Shown: positions 8,612 to 17,447 of the stretch, piece after piece
Layout: each line of letters opens with the position of its first letter
Numbering within the stretch: the stretch's first letter is position 1
Source of the DNA: Hymenobacter gelipurpurascens
GTDB lineage: Bacteria; Bacteroidota; Bacteroidia; Cytophagales; Hymenobacteraceae
NCBI RefSeq assembly: GCF_900187375.1
Contig: NZ_FYEW01000003.1
Location: forward strand, 124,001-188,000
Reading direction: 5' to 3'
Length of the DNA: 64,000 bases
The notes under the pieces: model-generated
Databases searched by the model: none
Told to the model about the DNA's origin: nothing
The model's input: only the letters and a program-made list of their open reading frames with translations
Made by a program: the position numbers and the translations under genes

Positions 8612-9919
8612 CTACTGGCTTACGCGCTGGCGCAACATGGTAATCAGGTCGTTTTTAGTGCGAATTTTTCGCTCAAACGCCCTGATTTTGCCTTGCAGCA
8701 TCGTGCGGAACGCGTCATTGCCGGGCGAGTCGTTGAGCTTGCCCAGGTTGTCCTCCAGCACTTCCTGTTCCTGCTTATCAGACTTGATGAAGTCGCGTAG
8801 GGCCTGCACCCGGATGGTGACCTGCTCCTCGGGCGTACCGGCCTCGGGGCCGGAGGGCTGGCGCTTCCGGATGAAATGCTCTAGGGCGCTCATCTCAAAT
8901 ACTTTATCGCAGGCAAGAATAAACTGCTCCCACACCCGGTCAGACTCTTCGCCACGCACCGGACCTACTTTTTTCCAGGCGGCCTGCAGCTCCTTGGCGC
9001 GGGCCACCGCCTCCGACATAGGCCTATTGATGAGGGCCTGTGCCTCCGTTACGAGGGCGCGCTTGCGGGTCAGGTTGTCATCGGTAGAGGAGGAAGTCTG
9101 GCCTTCGGTGCGCTTGCTTTCGATATGCACTTTCAGGCGCTCAAAGAAATGGTTGTGCGCCGCCCGGAAACGCGTCCAAAGGTCGTTGGCCTGCTTGCGC
9201 GGCAAGGAGCCGCCCACCTCTTTCCAGTCTTGCTGCAGCTGCTTGAGCTTGCGGGTGGTTTCCTCAAACTCGTTGGAGTTCTGCAGGGCTTCCGATTTGT
9301 GGATCAGCTCCTTATAACGGTCATACACACGGTTGACCATGGCCTTTTTCTCGGCCAGGAATTCCTTCTTGCGGGCAAAAAACGCATCAACGGCGGCCTG
9401 GAAACGGGCTTCTAGCTCATCGGTGAGGTGCTTTTCTACGGGGCCGGTCTTGATCCAGCCCTGGCGCAGATCCTTGATTTTCTCGGTGCCTTCCTGCCAG
9501 TCGATGGTTTCGGCCAGCTCCTCGGTTTCCTGAATCAGGCTGATTTTGGTGGCCAGGTTTTTCTCGCGGTTGCGAATAATCGTGACCTTGATGGAGTCCT
9601 CGGCCTCGGTCAGGCGGCGGTGCAGGCCTTCGAAATCTCCGAGGGCGTCGTAGCTGGCTACCTGCTCCTTCAGGTGCAGGGCTTTCATCAGGAAAGAGCC
9701 TTTGTTCTCCGACTCTTCCATTTTCTGCAGCAAATCCTCCACTTTGGTGCGGAAAAGCTCGAAACGCTGGGCAAAATAGACCAGAGAGGCGTCGCCGGAT
9801 ACTTTGACCTGACCCACCTGCCGGGCGGGCAGGTCCAGCAACGGGCGGAGCCACACCTGGTCGCCCTCGATGTAGCCATAACGGCGGGCTTCGGCCAGTA
9901 GGTGGTCTTGTTGTTCCAT
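8612..9919 (-). CDS. DUF349 domain protein (coiled-coil)
   Basis: The ATG at 9919 (MEQQDHLLAEARRYGYIEGDQVWLRP) gives 435 residues. The frame is open further upstream, but this start matches the family. The protein is highly charged and helical, with at least three DUF349 repeats marked by GWIKTGPVEK, DWKEVGGSLPRKQAN and AWKKVGPVRGEESD. Each is followed by an FxxAxxxFFxRxK-type helix. Its function is unknown; DUF349 proteins are widespread in Bacteroidota and predicted cytoplasmic. The next gene upstream, ettA, is divergent. Confidence 0.9.
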   Translation of the reverse strand: MEQQDHLLAEARRYGYIEGDQVWLRPLLDLPARQVGQVKVSGDASLVYFAQRFELFRTKVEDLLQKMEESENKGSFLMKALHLKEQVASYDALGDFEGLHRRLTEAEDSIKVTIIRNREKNLATKISLIQETEELAETIDWQEGTEKIKDLRQGWIKTGPVEKHLTDELEARFQAAVDAFFARKKEFLAEKKAMVNRVYDRYKELIHKSEALQNSNEFEETTRKLKQLQQDWKEVGGSLPRKQANDLWTRFRAAHNHFFERLKVHIESKRTEGQTSSSTDDNLTRKRALVTEAQALINRPMSEAVARAKELQAAWKKVGPVRGEESDRVWEQFILACDKVFEMSALEHFIRKRQPSGPEAGTPEEQVTIRVQALRDFIKSDKQEQEVLEDNLGKLNDSPGNDAFRTMLQGKIRAFERKIRTKNDLITMLRQRVSQ

Positions 9920-10338
9920 AAGTAGAATAGGAGGGGGAGCGGAATAGGTGGAAAGGTCGATACTGAGGCCAGAAAAGCTGTACAAGTTTACGCGTTGTCG
10001 GCTAAACCTTGCGTGGCAGCCGGCTGCGGAATCTTTCGCTAGGCTGCCTACCTTTGGCCCAACTGGCCTAGGGAAGCCTACCTTGCGCGTCAGCGGTTTG
10101 GTGGTTTCTGTGTGGAAGAGCTACGCACAGACGGCCAATGCGGTTATTTTCAGATCACAAGACACATACAATAACGAGCTAGATTACTTAAGCTTGCCCC
10201 GGGCCTAGGCCAGTAGCAGAATCAGCTCGCAAAATAGAAACCTAAATTGGGCGGGCAACTTTTTGTTTTGGGCTGCTAGTGGCCTAGCAAAGTGCCCAGC
10301 CTGCTTTTTACCCCTCATTCGCACCTCTTTTTCCTACT
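9920..10338. other. 419-bp divergent intergenic region, DUF349 gene / ettA
   Basis: No convincing gene is present; an 86-codon frame on the plus strand lacks family features. TACCTTTG at 10049-10056 matches the Bacteroidota -7 consensus exactly on the plus strand and may drive ettA with a long leader, but I see no clear -33 TTTG at the right distance. Four copies of the iterated motif (around 10066, 10204, 10209 and 10281) fall here. Confidence 0.5.
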
Positions 10339-12006
10339 ATGAGCGACCAACCCACCATTATCTTCTCCATGGAGAGGGTAAGCAAGATTTACCCCCCGCA
10401 AAAGCAGGTTCTCAAGAACATTTACCTCTCTTTCTTCTACGGCGCCAAAATCGGCGTACTCGGTCTGAACGGCTCGGGTAAGTCTTCTTTGCTGAAGATT
10501 ATTGCCGGCGTAGACAAGCAGATTCAGGGCGACGTGGTATGGTCGCCGGGCTATACGGTGGGCTACCTGGAGCAGGAGCCTCAGCTGGATGCCACCAAAA
10601 CGGTGCTGGAAGTAGTGCAGGAAGGCGTGGCCGAAACAGTGGCCTTGCTCAAGGAATTCGACGAAATCAACGAAGCCTTCGGGGCTGAGGATGCTGATTT
10701 CGACAAGCTGCTGGAGCGCCAGGGCACCGTACAGGAACGCTTGGACCAGCTCGACGCCTGGAACCTCGACAGCAAGCTGGAGCGTGCCATGGACGCCCTG
10801 CGCACCCCCGAAGCCGATGCTATCATCGGTAACCTCTCGGGTGGGGAGAAGCGCCGCGTAGCTCTGTGCCGCCTGCTGCTGCAGGAGCCCGATGTGCTGC
10901 TGCTCGACGAACCAACCAACCACCTCGACGCCGAAAGCGTGCTCTGGCTGGAGCAGCATCTGCAGCAGTACAAAGGCACCGTAATAGCCGTAACCCACGA
11001 CCGGTACTTCCTCGATAACGTGGCCGGCTGGATTCTGGAGCTCGACCGCGGCGAAGGTATTCCGTGGAAAGGCAACTACTCTTCGTGGCTGGAGCAGAAG
11101 TCGAACCGTCTGGCGCAGGAAGAGAAAACCGAGAGCAAGCGCCAGAAAACGCTGCAGCGCGAGCTGGAGTGGGTGCGCATGGCCCCCAAGGCTCGCCAGG
11201 CCAAGAGCAAGGCCCGCCTCGCTGGCTATGACAAAATGGTGAACGAGGACTCCAAAGAGAAGGAGCAGAAGCTGGAGTTATTCATCCCTGATGGGCCACG
11301 CCTGGGCTCTCAGGTGATTGAGGCCGAGGGACTGAGCAAAGCCTTCGGCGACAAGCTGCTGTTTGAAAACCTGAGCTTCCAGCTTCCCCAAGGCGGCATC
11401 GTGGGCATCATCGGGCCGAACGGCGCCGGTAAAACCACGCTATTCCGTCTTATCACCGACCAAATCAAGCCTGACGCGGGTACGTTCGTGGTGGGCCCAA
11501 CGGTGCTGACGGCTTACGTAGACCAGCAGCACGATACGCTGGAGCCGAATAAGTCGGTATTCGAAACGATTTCCGGTGGCACCGAGACCATGATGCTGGC
11601 GGGCCGCCCAGTTAACTCCCGTGCCTTCGTGAGCAACTTCAACTTCCGCGGCGGCGACCAGGAGAAGAAAGTGGGCTCGCTCTCCGGTGGGGAGCGAAAC
11701 CGCGTGCACCTGGCCACTACCCTAAAGCAAGGCGCTAACCTGCTGCTACTCGACGAACCAACCAACGACCTGGACGTGAATGCCATCCGGGCCCTGGAAG
11801 ATGCGCTGGAGAATTTCGCCGGTTGCGCCGTTATCATCAGCCACGACCGCTGGTTCCTGGACCGTCTGGCCACGCACATCCTGGCCTTCGAGGGCGACTC
11901 GCAGGTGGTGTGGTTTGAAGGCAACTTCTCTGACTACGAGGAAGCTAAGAAAAAGCGCCTCGGCGATGTGGAGCCCAAGCGTGTCCGCTACCGTAGCCTG
12001 AACTAG
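10339..12006 (+). CDS. ettA: Energy-dependent translational throttle protein (ABC-F ATPase)
   Basis: EttA binds the ribosomal E site and gates entry into elongation according to ATP/ADP ratio. The 555-residue product has the same length as E. coli EttA. It carries two nucleotide-binding domains: Walker A GLNGSGKSS (about 43) with LSGGEKRRVALCRLL and DEPTNHLD, then GPNGAGKTT (about 359) with LSGGERNRVHLATTL and DEPTNDLD. Between them is the long charged PtIM linker (about 240-310, LEWVRMAPKARQAKSKARL). The family's start motif (TIIFSMERVSKIYPPQKQVLKNIYLSF) is present. The TAG stop overlaps TAGGCCA. Confidence 0.96.
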   Translation: MSDQPTIIFSMERVSKIYPPQKQVLKNIYLSFFYGAKIGVLGLNGSGKSSLLKIIAGVDKQIQGDVVWSPGYTVGYLEQEPQLDATKTVLEVVQEGVAETVALLKEFDEINEAFGAEDADFDKLLERQGTVQERLDQLDAWNLDSKLERAMDALRTPEADAIIGNLSGGEKRRVALCRLLLQEPDVLLLDEPTNHLDAESVLWLEQHLQQYKGTVIAVTHDRYFLDNVAGWILELDRGEGIPWKGNYSSWLEQKSNRLAQEEKTESKRQKTLQRELEWVRMAPKARQAKSKARLAGYDKMVNEDSKEKEQKLELFIPDGPRLGSQVIEAEGLSKAFGDKLLFENLSFQLPQGGIVGIIGPNGAGKTTLFRLITDQIKPDAGTFVVGPTVLTAYVDQQHDTLEPNKSVFETISGGTETMMLAGRPVNSRAFVSNFNFRGGDQEKKVGSLSGGERNRVHLATTLKQGANLLLLDEPTNDLDVNAIRALEDALENFAGCAVIISHDRWFLDRLATHILAFEGDSQVVWFEGNFSDYEEAKKKRLGDVEPKRVRYRSLN

Positions 12007-12036
12007 GCCAGTAGCTTATCTGCTTGACAGTGTAAA

Positions 12037-12067
12037 AAAGGCCCGCGCCAATATGGTGCGGGCCTTT
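12037..12067. terminator. Bidirectional terminator between ettA and the antiporter gene
   Basis: AAAGGCCCGC (12037-12046) pairs with GCGGGCCTTT (12058-12067), with further GCCA/TGGT pairing toward the loop and an A-tract before the stem. It serves two convergent genes. Confidence 0.8.
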
Positions 12068-12088
12068 GTGGTTTTCAGTGGCCTAGCG

Positions 12089-13711
12089 CTAGTGGGGCAT
12101 GTGGCTGATTTTAGCCTCGTCGAGGTCGAGTTGCGCCTCTTGGTGGCGTAGCATCTCTTCCTCGAATACATCCTCGTGGCGCAGCACAAACAGTTCTTCC
12201 CGCTGCACGCGCAGCACATCCAAGAGCACTTGGTGGTAGCGCTGCAGGGCCTGGCGCTTGGTTTCGTCGTAGTCGAGGGCTTCCAGCAGGTTGCCGGTGC
12301 GCTGGGCTTCGGCCAGCATGCGCTGCTGCAGGGCTTTGATCAGCTCGTTTTTCTGCATATCGGGCGAGTAGTGCAGGTCCATGTGGGCCAGCGCTACCCG
12401 GCGCAGCCGCAGCCGGATGCCGGCTTCCTGGGCATCGGTAGGCATGCGTTCTTCCTGATCGGCTATGCCAGTTAAGCGAATAATGGCCGGTAGTGTCAGG
12501 CCCTGAAATACCAGCGTCACTAGAATAACTACGAAGGTGATGAACAGAATCAAGTTGCGCTGCGGGAATTCTTGCCCATTGCTGAGCAGCAACGGCACCG
12601 ACAACGCCGACGCCAACGACACGACGCCCCGCATCCCCGCCCAACCGATAATCACAGGGCCCTTCCAGCCGGGGCTGGTTTCGTGGGTGCGAATACTGCG
12701 GAACAGCCACCGCGGCACAAAGGCGGCCGGGAACATCCACACCAACCGAATCAGGATAATAATGACGCTGATGATAAGACCATAGGTAATAGCCTCTTTG
12801 AGTGAGTAGTCGCCAAGGCCTTGCACGGCAATGGGCAGTTCTAGGCCTATCAGAATGAATACTAGGCCGTTGAGCGCAAAGCCCACACTGGCCCACACGC
12901 TATTGGCTTGCAAACGGGTATCAGCATCAAACACCCTATGCGACTTATGCGACAGCAGCAACCCTCCGCTCACCACGGCGAGTACGCCTGAATAGTGAAA
13001 CTCCTCGGCCAGCAAATACATCACGTAAGGTGCAATGAACGTGAGCAGCGTATTGATGCTGGGCGTGGTGGGCAGGTAGCGGTGAATCAGGTAGAAACCA
13101 TAGGCCACCACTAGACCTATGGCCAGGCCCAGGGTGCTGACCAACACGAAGGTGGTGGCGGCATCATGCAATACAAACGTGCCCGATACCACGGCAGCCA
13201 AGGCAAACCGAAACACAATAAGGCTGCTGGCGTCGTTGATGAGGCTTTCTCCTTCCAGAATACTGGTTACGCGGCGTGGCACCTTCACGCCCTTCAGCAC
13301 AGACGTAGCGGCTACGGCATCGGGCGGCGAGATAATGCCGCCGAGCAGGAACCCCAGCGGTAGCGTGAAGCCCGGAATCATGGCCCGCGAGACGTAGGCC
13401 ACTATGGTGGAAGTGAAAAATACTAGGCCGAAGGCAAGCAGGGTAATAGGGCGTTTCCAGCGCCAGAAATCCTGCCAGGAGGTTTCCCACGCCGCTTGGT
13501 ACAGCAGGGGTGGCAGGAAAATCAGGAAAATCAGGTCGGGGTCGATGACGATGAGTGGCAACCCAGGCACGAAGCTCAATGCCAGCCCGGCTAGTACCAA
13601 GAAAATAGGGTAGGAGATACGCAGCTTCTGTCCCAGCATCACGAGCAGTAGCATGGCAAACAGGAGGCCTAGAACCAGCAGAATGTTTTCGTGCAGGGCG
13701 TTGTCAATCAT
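12089..13711 (-). CDS. Na+/H+ antiporter, CPA1 family (NhaP type)
   Basis: A 540-residue inner-membrane antiporter exchanging Na+ (or K+) for H+. Twelve or so hydrophobic segments fill residues 8-420. The transport core shows GGIISPPDAVAATSVLKG and ILEGESLINDASSLIVFRFA, the CPA1 ion-binding signatures. A charged cytoplasmic tail follows (about 420-540, ADQEERMPTDAQEAGIRLRLRRVALAHMDL...), typical of bacterial Na+/H+ antiporters. I start at the ATG at 13711 (MIDNALHENILLV); a TTG five codons upstream is also in frame. The gene converges on ettA. Confidence 0.93.
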   Translation of the reverse strand: MIDNALHENILLVLGLLFAMLLLVMLGQKLRISYPIFLVLAGLALSFVPGLPLIVIDPDLIFLIFLPPLLYQAAWETSWQDFWRWKRPITLLAFGLVFFTSTIVAYVSRAMIPGFTLPLGFLLGGIISPPDAVAATSVLKGVKVPRRVTSILEGESLINDASSLIVFRFALAAVVSGTFVLHDAATTFVLVSTLGLAIGLVVAYGFYLIHRYLPTTPSINTLLTFIAPYVMYLLAEEFHYSGVLAVVSGGLLLSHKSHRVFDADTRLQANSVWASVGFALNGLVFILIGLELPIAVQGLGDYSLKEAITYGLIISVIIILIRLVWMFPAAFVPRWLFRSIRTHETSPGWKGPVIIGWAGMRGVVSLASALSVPLLLSNGQEFPQRNLILFITFVVILVTLVFQGLTLPAIIRLTGIADQEERMPTDAQEAGIRLRLRRVALAHMDLHYSPDMQKNELIKALQQRMLAEAQRTGNLLEALDYDETKRQALQRYHQVLLDVLRVQREELFVLRHEDVFEEEMLRHQEAQLDLDEAKISHMPH

Positions 13712-13822
13712 CAGCAGCAAAAGCAATAGAATAGAGTCCGGACCGGAAGGTAGAGGCTACCTGCCGAAAACGCTACAGTTCTAGGCCACTTGCCTGTGGC
13801 TTCCTTCCCCGGCGCCCAGCAA

Positions 13823-13852
13823 AACGCCACCGGAATTTCTTCCGGTGGCGTT
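13823..13852. terminator. Hairpin terminator
   Basis: AACGCCACCGGAA (13823-13835) and TTCCGGTGGCGTT (13840-13852) form a perfect 13-bp stem with a 4-nt loop. It lies downstream of the minus-strand small gene at 13893-14117. Confidence 0.75.
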
Positions 13853-13892
13853 GTACTTAATGGACCAGCATAGGCTCGCGCCGCCCTACGAC

Positions 13893-14117
13893 TCAAAAGT
13901 CATCGGGCAACACTTCGGCCTGAAAGCCAGCTTCCTGCAGCAATTGGATAAGGCTGCCGGGTTGAATACGCTCTTCGGGAGACTCAACTCGCAGAATCTG
14001 GTCACAATCTTCCAGATCGAAGTTGGCCCGGTAGCCCTGAAAATTCTGATGAATCTGGGCCACGAGGCGCCGGGCATGACGCCGGGCCTTCACGTTGGTT
14101 CTGAAAACTTCTACCAT
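13893..14117 (-). CDS. Small conserved hypothetical protein (74 aa)
   Basis: The ATG at 14117 gives MVEVFRTNVKARRHARRLVAQIHQNFQGYRANFDLEDCDQILRVES...LIQLLQEAGFQAEVLPDDF. The pattern (N-terminal strand, helix with HARRL, strand with FDLEDCDxILRVE, C-terminal helix LLQEAGFxAEVLPD) suggests a ferredoxin-like alpha/beta fold. It resembles small Bacteroidota proteins of unknown function. The frame extends 12 codons further upstream to 14153, but MVEVFR looks like the real start. Cytoplasmic; no signal peptide. Confidence 0.7.
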   Translation of the reverse strand: MVEVFRTNVKARRHARRLVAQIHQNFQGYRANFDLEDCDQILRVESPEERIQPGSLIQLLQEAGFQAEVLPDDF

Positions 14118-14207
14118 AACTGCAAACGGGCTTAAGCAGATGAGGCGCTTCAAAAGAAAGCGGGTTTACCATTCAGATACTGGCCTAGAAGGTACCAGTA
14201 GCATACG

Positions 14208-14552
14208 CTAGGCCAGTGTGGGCACCTGCGCCGAGAAACGGGCTGCTTGTGCTTGGCGCTGGTTGAGCCAGTAAGAAGCGGCAATCAGGGCGAAACCGAT
14301 GGTGATGGGCAGCCAGGTACTAACCGGGTCGCCTATGGCATAGCTTGAATACATGGCTCCGCTCAAATCAAACACAAAGCCGGCGTAGGCCCATTCGCGA
14401 AGCTTCGGGAAGCTGGGCACCAGTATGGCAGCTACGCCCAGGAGCTTGGCCACGCCCAGGAAAGGCAGCAGGTAAGCGGGGTAGCCCAGGTGCTGGAAAC
14501 CAGCTACTGCCTCCGGCACGCTCAACAGGTTCGACACGCCCGACATCGTCAT
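14208..14552 (-). CDS. DoxX family membrane protein, apparent 5' frameshift
   Basis: The intact frame (114 aa) starts in the middle of the first membrane helix: MTMSGVSNLLSVPEAVAGFQHLGYPAYLLPFLGVAKLLGVAAILVPSF, with three more helices after it. This is the DoxX-like four-helix family. The usual N-terminus is found just upstream in another frame: ATG at 14605 encodes MRKTKILYW and then hits a stop. Adding one C between 14579 and 14581 (plus strand) would join it as YWVFTGLLAALMTMSGV. So the gene either carries a 1-nt deletion or has a sequencing error there. DoxX proteins are poorly characterised membrane proteins. Confidence 0.75.
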   Translation of the reverse strand: MTMSGVSNLLSVPEAVAGFQHLGYPAYLLPFLGVAKLLGVAAILVPSFPKLREWAYAGFVFDLSGAMYSSYAIGDPVSTWLPITIGFALIAASYWLNQRQAQAARFSAQVPTLA

Positions 14553-14651
14553 CAGGGCCGCTAGCAGTCCGGTAAAAACCAGTACAGGATCTTTGTCTTT
14601 CTCATGATGGATGAGGCCGTGCCTCCGTTTAAGTGTGTGAATAAAAAAGGG

Positions 14652-15074
14652 TTACTGCTGCTCCGGCTTGTCGTAGTTGAGCAGCCAATCGATGCCGAAC
14701 CGGTCTGTGAACATGCCGAAGGTGGCACCCCAAAACGTGTCTTCCAGCGGCATTGTGATGGTGCCGCCCGCGGAGAGCTGGCTGAACAAGCGCTGAATCT
14801 GCTCGGGGCTGGTGCAGTTCACAGACAGCGAAACCATGTTGCCCTTCGTGATTTTCTGCATCCCGGAGTCGGAGGCCATCAGCGTAAACTCCTCGCTTTT
14901 CAGGGTAGCATGCATCACGCCCTGTTGCGCCTCAGGAGGCATCAGCTCGCCGGCAGGGGAGTCGGCGAAAGATTGAATCATCAGCTCGCCGCCCAGGCAC
15001 TGCTGATAGAAAGTAATGGCGTCGCGGCAGGTACCATCGAAAGCGAGGTAGGGAATAATCTGAAAGGCACTCAT
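14652..15074 (-). CDS. VOC family protein (PhnB-like)
   Basis: A 140-residue cytoplasmic protein: MSAFQIIPYLAFDGTCRDAITFYQQCLGGEL...MPPEAQQGVMHATLK...MVSLSVNCTSPEQIQRLFSQLSAGGTITMPLEDTFWGATFGMFTDRFGIDWLLNYD. This is the PhnB/3-demethylubiquinone-9 methyltransferase-like branch of the vicinal oxygen chelate superfamily. Enzymatic role unknown. The start ATG at 15074 matches the family; 13 more open codons upstream fall in a GTGAAA-type repeat. It is divergent from the GlxA-type regulator. Confidence 0.88.
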   Translation of the reverse strand: MSAFQIIPYLAFDGTCRDAITFYQQCLGGELMIQSFADSPAGELMPPEAQQGVMHATLKSEEFTLMASDSGMQKITKGNMVSLSVNCTSPEQIQRLFSQLSAGGTITMPLEDTFWGATFGMFTDRFGIDWLLNYDKPEQQ

Positions 15075-15203
15075 GGGGAGAGGGTGAAAAGTGAAAGGTG
15101 AAATATGCCGCAATACTACTGCTAATAAATATAGTAATATTGATTATCTTGTGTAGCTTGGTGCTAGCAAAATTAGTAATTGAGCGTGCCTTACTGCGGG
15201 CCG

Positions 15204-15232
15204 ATTGCGACTAATTCAGGGCTAATTGCGAC
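15204..15232 (+). promoter_or_regulatory. Direct repeats upstream of the GlxA-type regulator (possible operator)
   Basis: ATTGCGAC occurs at 15204-15211 and 15225-15232, 21 bp apart (two helical turns), 37-65 bp before the ATG at 15269. AraC-family activators bind such same-face direct repeats, so autoregulation is plausible. Confidence 0.4.
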
Positions 15233-15268
15233 ACTTCTTCCTCGACCTATCAACTCCTCTGAGCTTCT

Positions 15269-16252
15269 ATGAAACGAATTTCCATCCTGGTTCCTAAGGG
15301 AGCTATTCTGGGTAGTATTGAAGGACCCCGACTGGTTTTTGCCGAAGTGAATGCGCTGTTGCAGCGCATGGGCAAGCCCGCTCTGTTTAGTATTCAGCTG
15401 GTAGGCCTGCACCACGCTACTTCCGTGTGCGGTGGCCTCTACACCGTGGCGACCGATGTGCTGCTACCGGACGTGACCCAGACGGACCTGGTGATTATTC
15501 CGGCAGTGGACGGCGACCTGGAGCAGGCGCTGGAGAACAACCGCGAGTTTCTGCCCTGGATAGTGCAGCAGTATAAAAGCGGGGCCGAAGTAGCCAGCCT
15601 GTGCCTGGGAGCCTTCCTGCTGGCAGCCACCGGGCTAATAGACGGCCGGCAGTGCACCACGCATTGGGCCGCGGCCAACGATTTTCGGCGCATGTTCCCC
15701 GGCGTGGAGCTGTGCGAGGACAAGCTCATTACCGATGAGCACGGCATTTATTCCAGCGGCGGCGCCTTTTCCTACCTGAACCTGGTACTCTACCTGATTG
15801 AAAAGTACGCCGGGCGCGAAATGGCCGTGTTCTGCGCCAAGGTGTTCCAGATTGATATTGAGCGGGTCAGTCAGTCGGCTTTCGTGGTGTTCAATGGGCA
15901 AAAGGCGCACGAAGACGAACCCATCAAAAAGGCCCAGGCCTACATCGAGGCGAACTACCAGGAGAAAATAACGGTGGATGAGCTGGCCTCCATGCTCGCG
16001 CTAGGCCGGCGCAACCTGGAGCGGCGCTTCAAGAAAGCCACCGCCAACTCAGTAGTGGAATACATCCAGCGGGTAAAGATGGAGGTAGCTAAAAACAGCC
16101 TGGAGTCGTCGCGAGAAAATGTAAATGAGGTGATGTACCAGGTAGGCTACACCGACCCCAAAGCTTTCCGCCTGACGTTCAAGCGTGTGACGGGCCTCTC
16201 GCCCAAACAGTACCGCAGCAAATACAGCCGCGAAAGTGCCGTGCGCGTCTAG
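15269..16252 (+). CDS. GlxA family transcriptional regulator (DJ-1/PfpI + AraC HTH)
   Basis: A 327-residue regulator. Residues 1-190 form a DJ-1/PfpI-like domain, with the nucleophile-elbow region VASLCLGAFLLAATGLIDGRQCTTHWAA (Cys near 111). Residues 215-322 are an AraC-type double helix-turn-helix: ITVDELASMLALGRRNLERRFKKATA and VNEVMYQVGYTDPKAFRLTFKRVTGLSPKQYR. Members control diverse metabolic genes in response to small molecules; the ligand here is unknown. It is divergent from the VOC gene. The direct repeats at 15204-15232 may be its operator. The TAG stop lies in the iterated motif. Confidence 0.9.
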   Translation: MKRISILVPKGAILGSIEGPRLVFAEVNALLQRMGKPALFSIQLVGLHHATSVCGGLYTVATDVLLPDVTQTDLVIIPAVDGDLEQALENNREFLPWIVQQYKSGAEVASLCLGAFLLAATGLIDGRQCTTHWAAANDFRRMFPGVELCEDKLITDEHGIYSSGGAFSYLNLVLYLIEKYAGREMAVFCAKVFQIDIERVSQSAFVVFNGQKAHEDEPIKKAQAYIEANYQEKITVDELASMLALGRRNLERRFKKATANSVVEYIQRVKMEVAKNSLESSRENVNEVMYQVGYTDPKAFRLTFKRVTGLSPKQYRSKYSRESAVRV

Positions 16253-16381
16253 GCCTATAGGCCTATTGGGCCACAGGTTTTCGCCGGAATGTGAGTTGAC
16301 AAGTGCCGCTTGCCTTCTTCCGAAAGCCTGTGGCCGGTACCATAGAGTGTGGCGGACAGGCCTACAGTGCCATCGGGCTTC

Positions 16382-17332
16382 TCAGATAACGGCTGCAAAC
16401 CGATTGGTAATCAGCTCGAAGCCGGCAGTGGTAGGGTGAAGCTCGTTGTCCCACCATTTCTTGTAGTTGGCGCCGCTTGATAAGCTCCCGCGCAGGTCTA
16501 CGTACTTCACGTGGCGGAAAGCGGGCATGGCGGCTACCTCGGCCAGCATTACATTGAAGCGGTCAATGAGGTCTTTTGCAATCTTCTTGCGGACGGCCAG
16601 ATTGCGGTAGCCTTTCACCTCGAAGCCTGGGGACAGCCAGGGCCCCGGCAAAATCCACCAGCCGCCCAAAAAGCCCCGCCCATCGGGCACGGGGTAGTCG
16701 TAGCCGTGCACCACAATAGGAATGGTGCGGTTCAGGTGCTGCTGGCATATCTGCGTAACGGCACTGAGAATAGAGATGTAGGCCAGTTTGATGCGTTCCT
16801 GAATCACGCCATCCACTACGGCTGTGTTCAGGCCTGGGGTGGCCGAGCTGGCGTAGTTCAGCAGCATGTAGAATTCATCGCCGGCTACGTCGTTGCCGCC
16901 GCCGGAAAGCAGGATTGCCCGCGGCACCACGTTGCGGCGCAGCAGCTTCTCGATGCGGCGGGTAAAGTTGGCCAGCTGCCCGTCGCTGTAGGCCATAGCC
17001 TCTACCCGGTCGCCCTTGTGCGCCACCGATTCCACATCGTACCCATGCTGGTCTTCCAACAGGCCTACGATATCAGCCCACGGATAATCAAACCAGGAGT
17101 CGCCTTCCGCTACCAGCACTCCTCTATTGCTCAGGCTGCCCATTGCCTGCACCAGCGCAGGTGCAGGCGCCTCCGGTTGCAGCATGGCCAACGACCTCAA
17201 GCCCTCTTTCTGCACTCGCTCGGTAAGCACCTCTTCCCGCTGCTCAAGCGCCTTGTCGCGTTGCCGAAGTACCCGCGTGGCCTGCTGCTGGCCTAGCGTT
17301 AAGGCCTTGTCAGCAATAGTCTTCTTCGCCAT
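16382..17332 (-). CDS. SGNH/GDSL hydrolase-like protein
   Basis: A 316-residue protein starting MAKKTIADKALTLGQQQATRVLRQRDKALEQ, with a charged N-terminal helix. The hydrolase core begins near residue 72. Block I is VAEGDSWFDYP (Ser of GDS), block III ILLSGGGNDVAGDEFY and block V NELHPTTAGFELI (catalytic His). No signal peptide is visible. The upstream 18 codons (to 17386) are unlikely to be coding. After the TGA stop, the +1 frame stays open for about 42 more codons with coding-like content, so the 3' end may carry a frameshift. Substrate unknown. Confidence 0.82.
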   Translation of the reverse strand: MAKKTIADKALTLGQQQATRVLRQRDKALEQREEVLTERVQKEGLRSLAMLQPEAPAPALVQAMGSLSNRGVLVAEGDSWFDYPWADIVGLLEDQHGYDVESVAHKGDRVEAMAYSDGQLANFTRRIEKLLRRNVVPRAILLSGGGNDVAGDEFYMLLNYASSATPGLNTAVVDGVIQERIKLAYISILSAVTQICQQHLNRTIPIVVHGYDYPVPDGRGFLGGWWILPGPWLSPGFEVKGYRNLAVRKKIAKDLIDRFNVMLAEVAAMPAFRHVKYVDLRGSLSSGANYKKWWDNELHPTTAGFELITNRFAAVI

Positions 17333-17447
17333 ACCACCTGTGTGAATAAGATGAGAGTTTCTGAAAACGGAATGTACGCGCACCATCCGGCGCGATATGA
17401 AACGGGTTGTTTAACAGGTTTTTACGTGGCTAGGCCACTGGCCCGCA

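Noticed and set aside
9948..10208. 86-codon plus-strand frame in the DUF349/ettA gap
   Set aside because: No conserved pattern, no start context, and it overlaps the likely DUF349 promoter.
16271..16333. Hairpin CCACAGGTTTTCG / CGAAAGCCTGTGG as a terminator
   Set aside because: The loop is 37 nt and the sequence reads as coding in the frameshifted extension of the SGNH gene, so I do not list it as a terminator.
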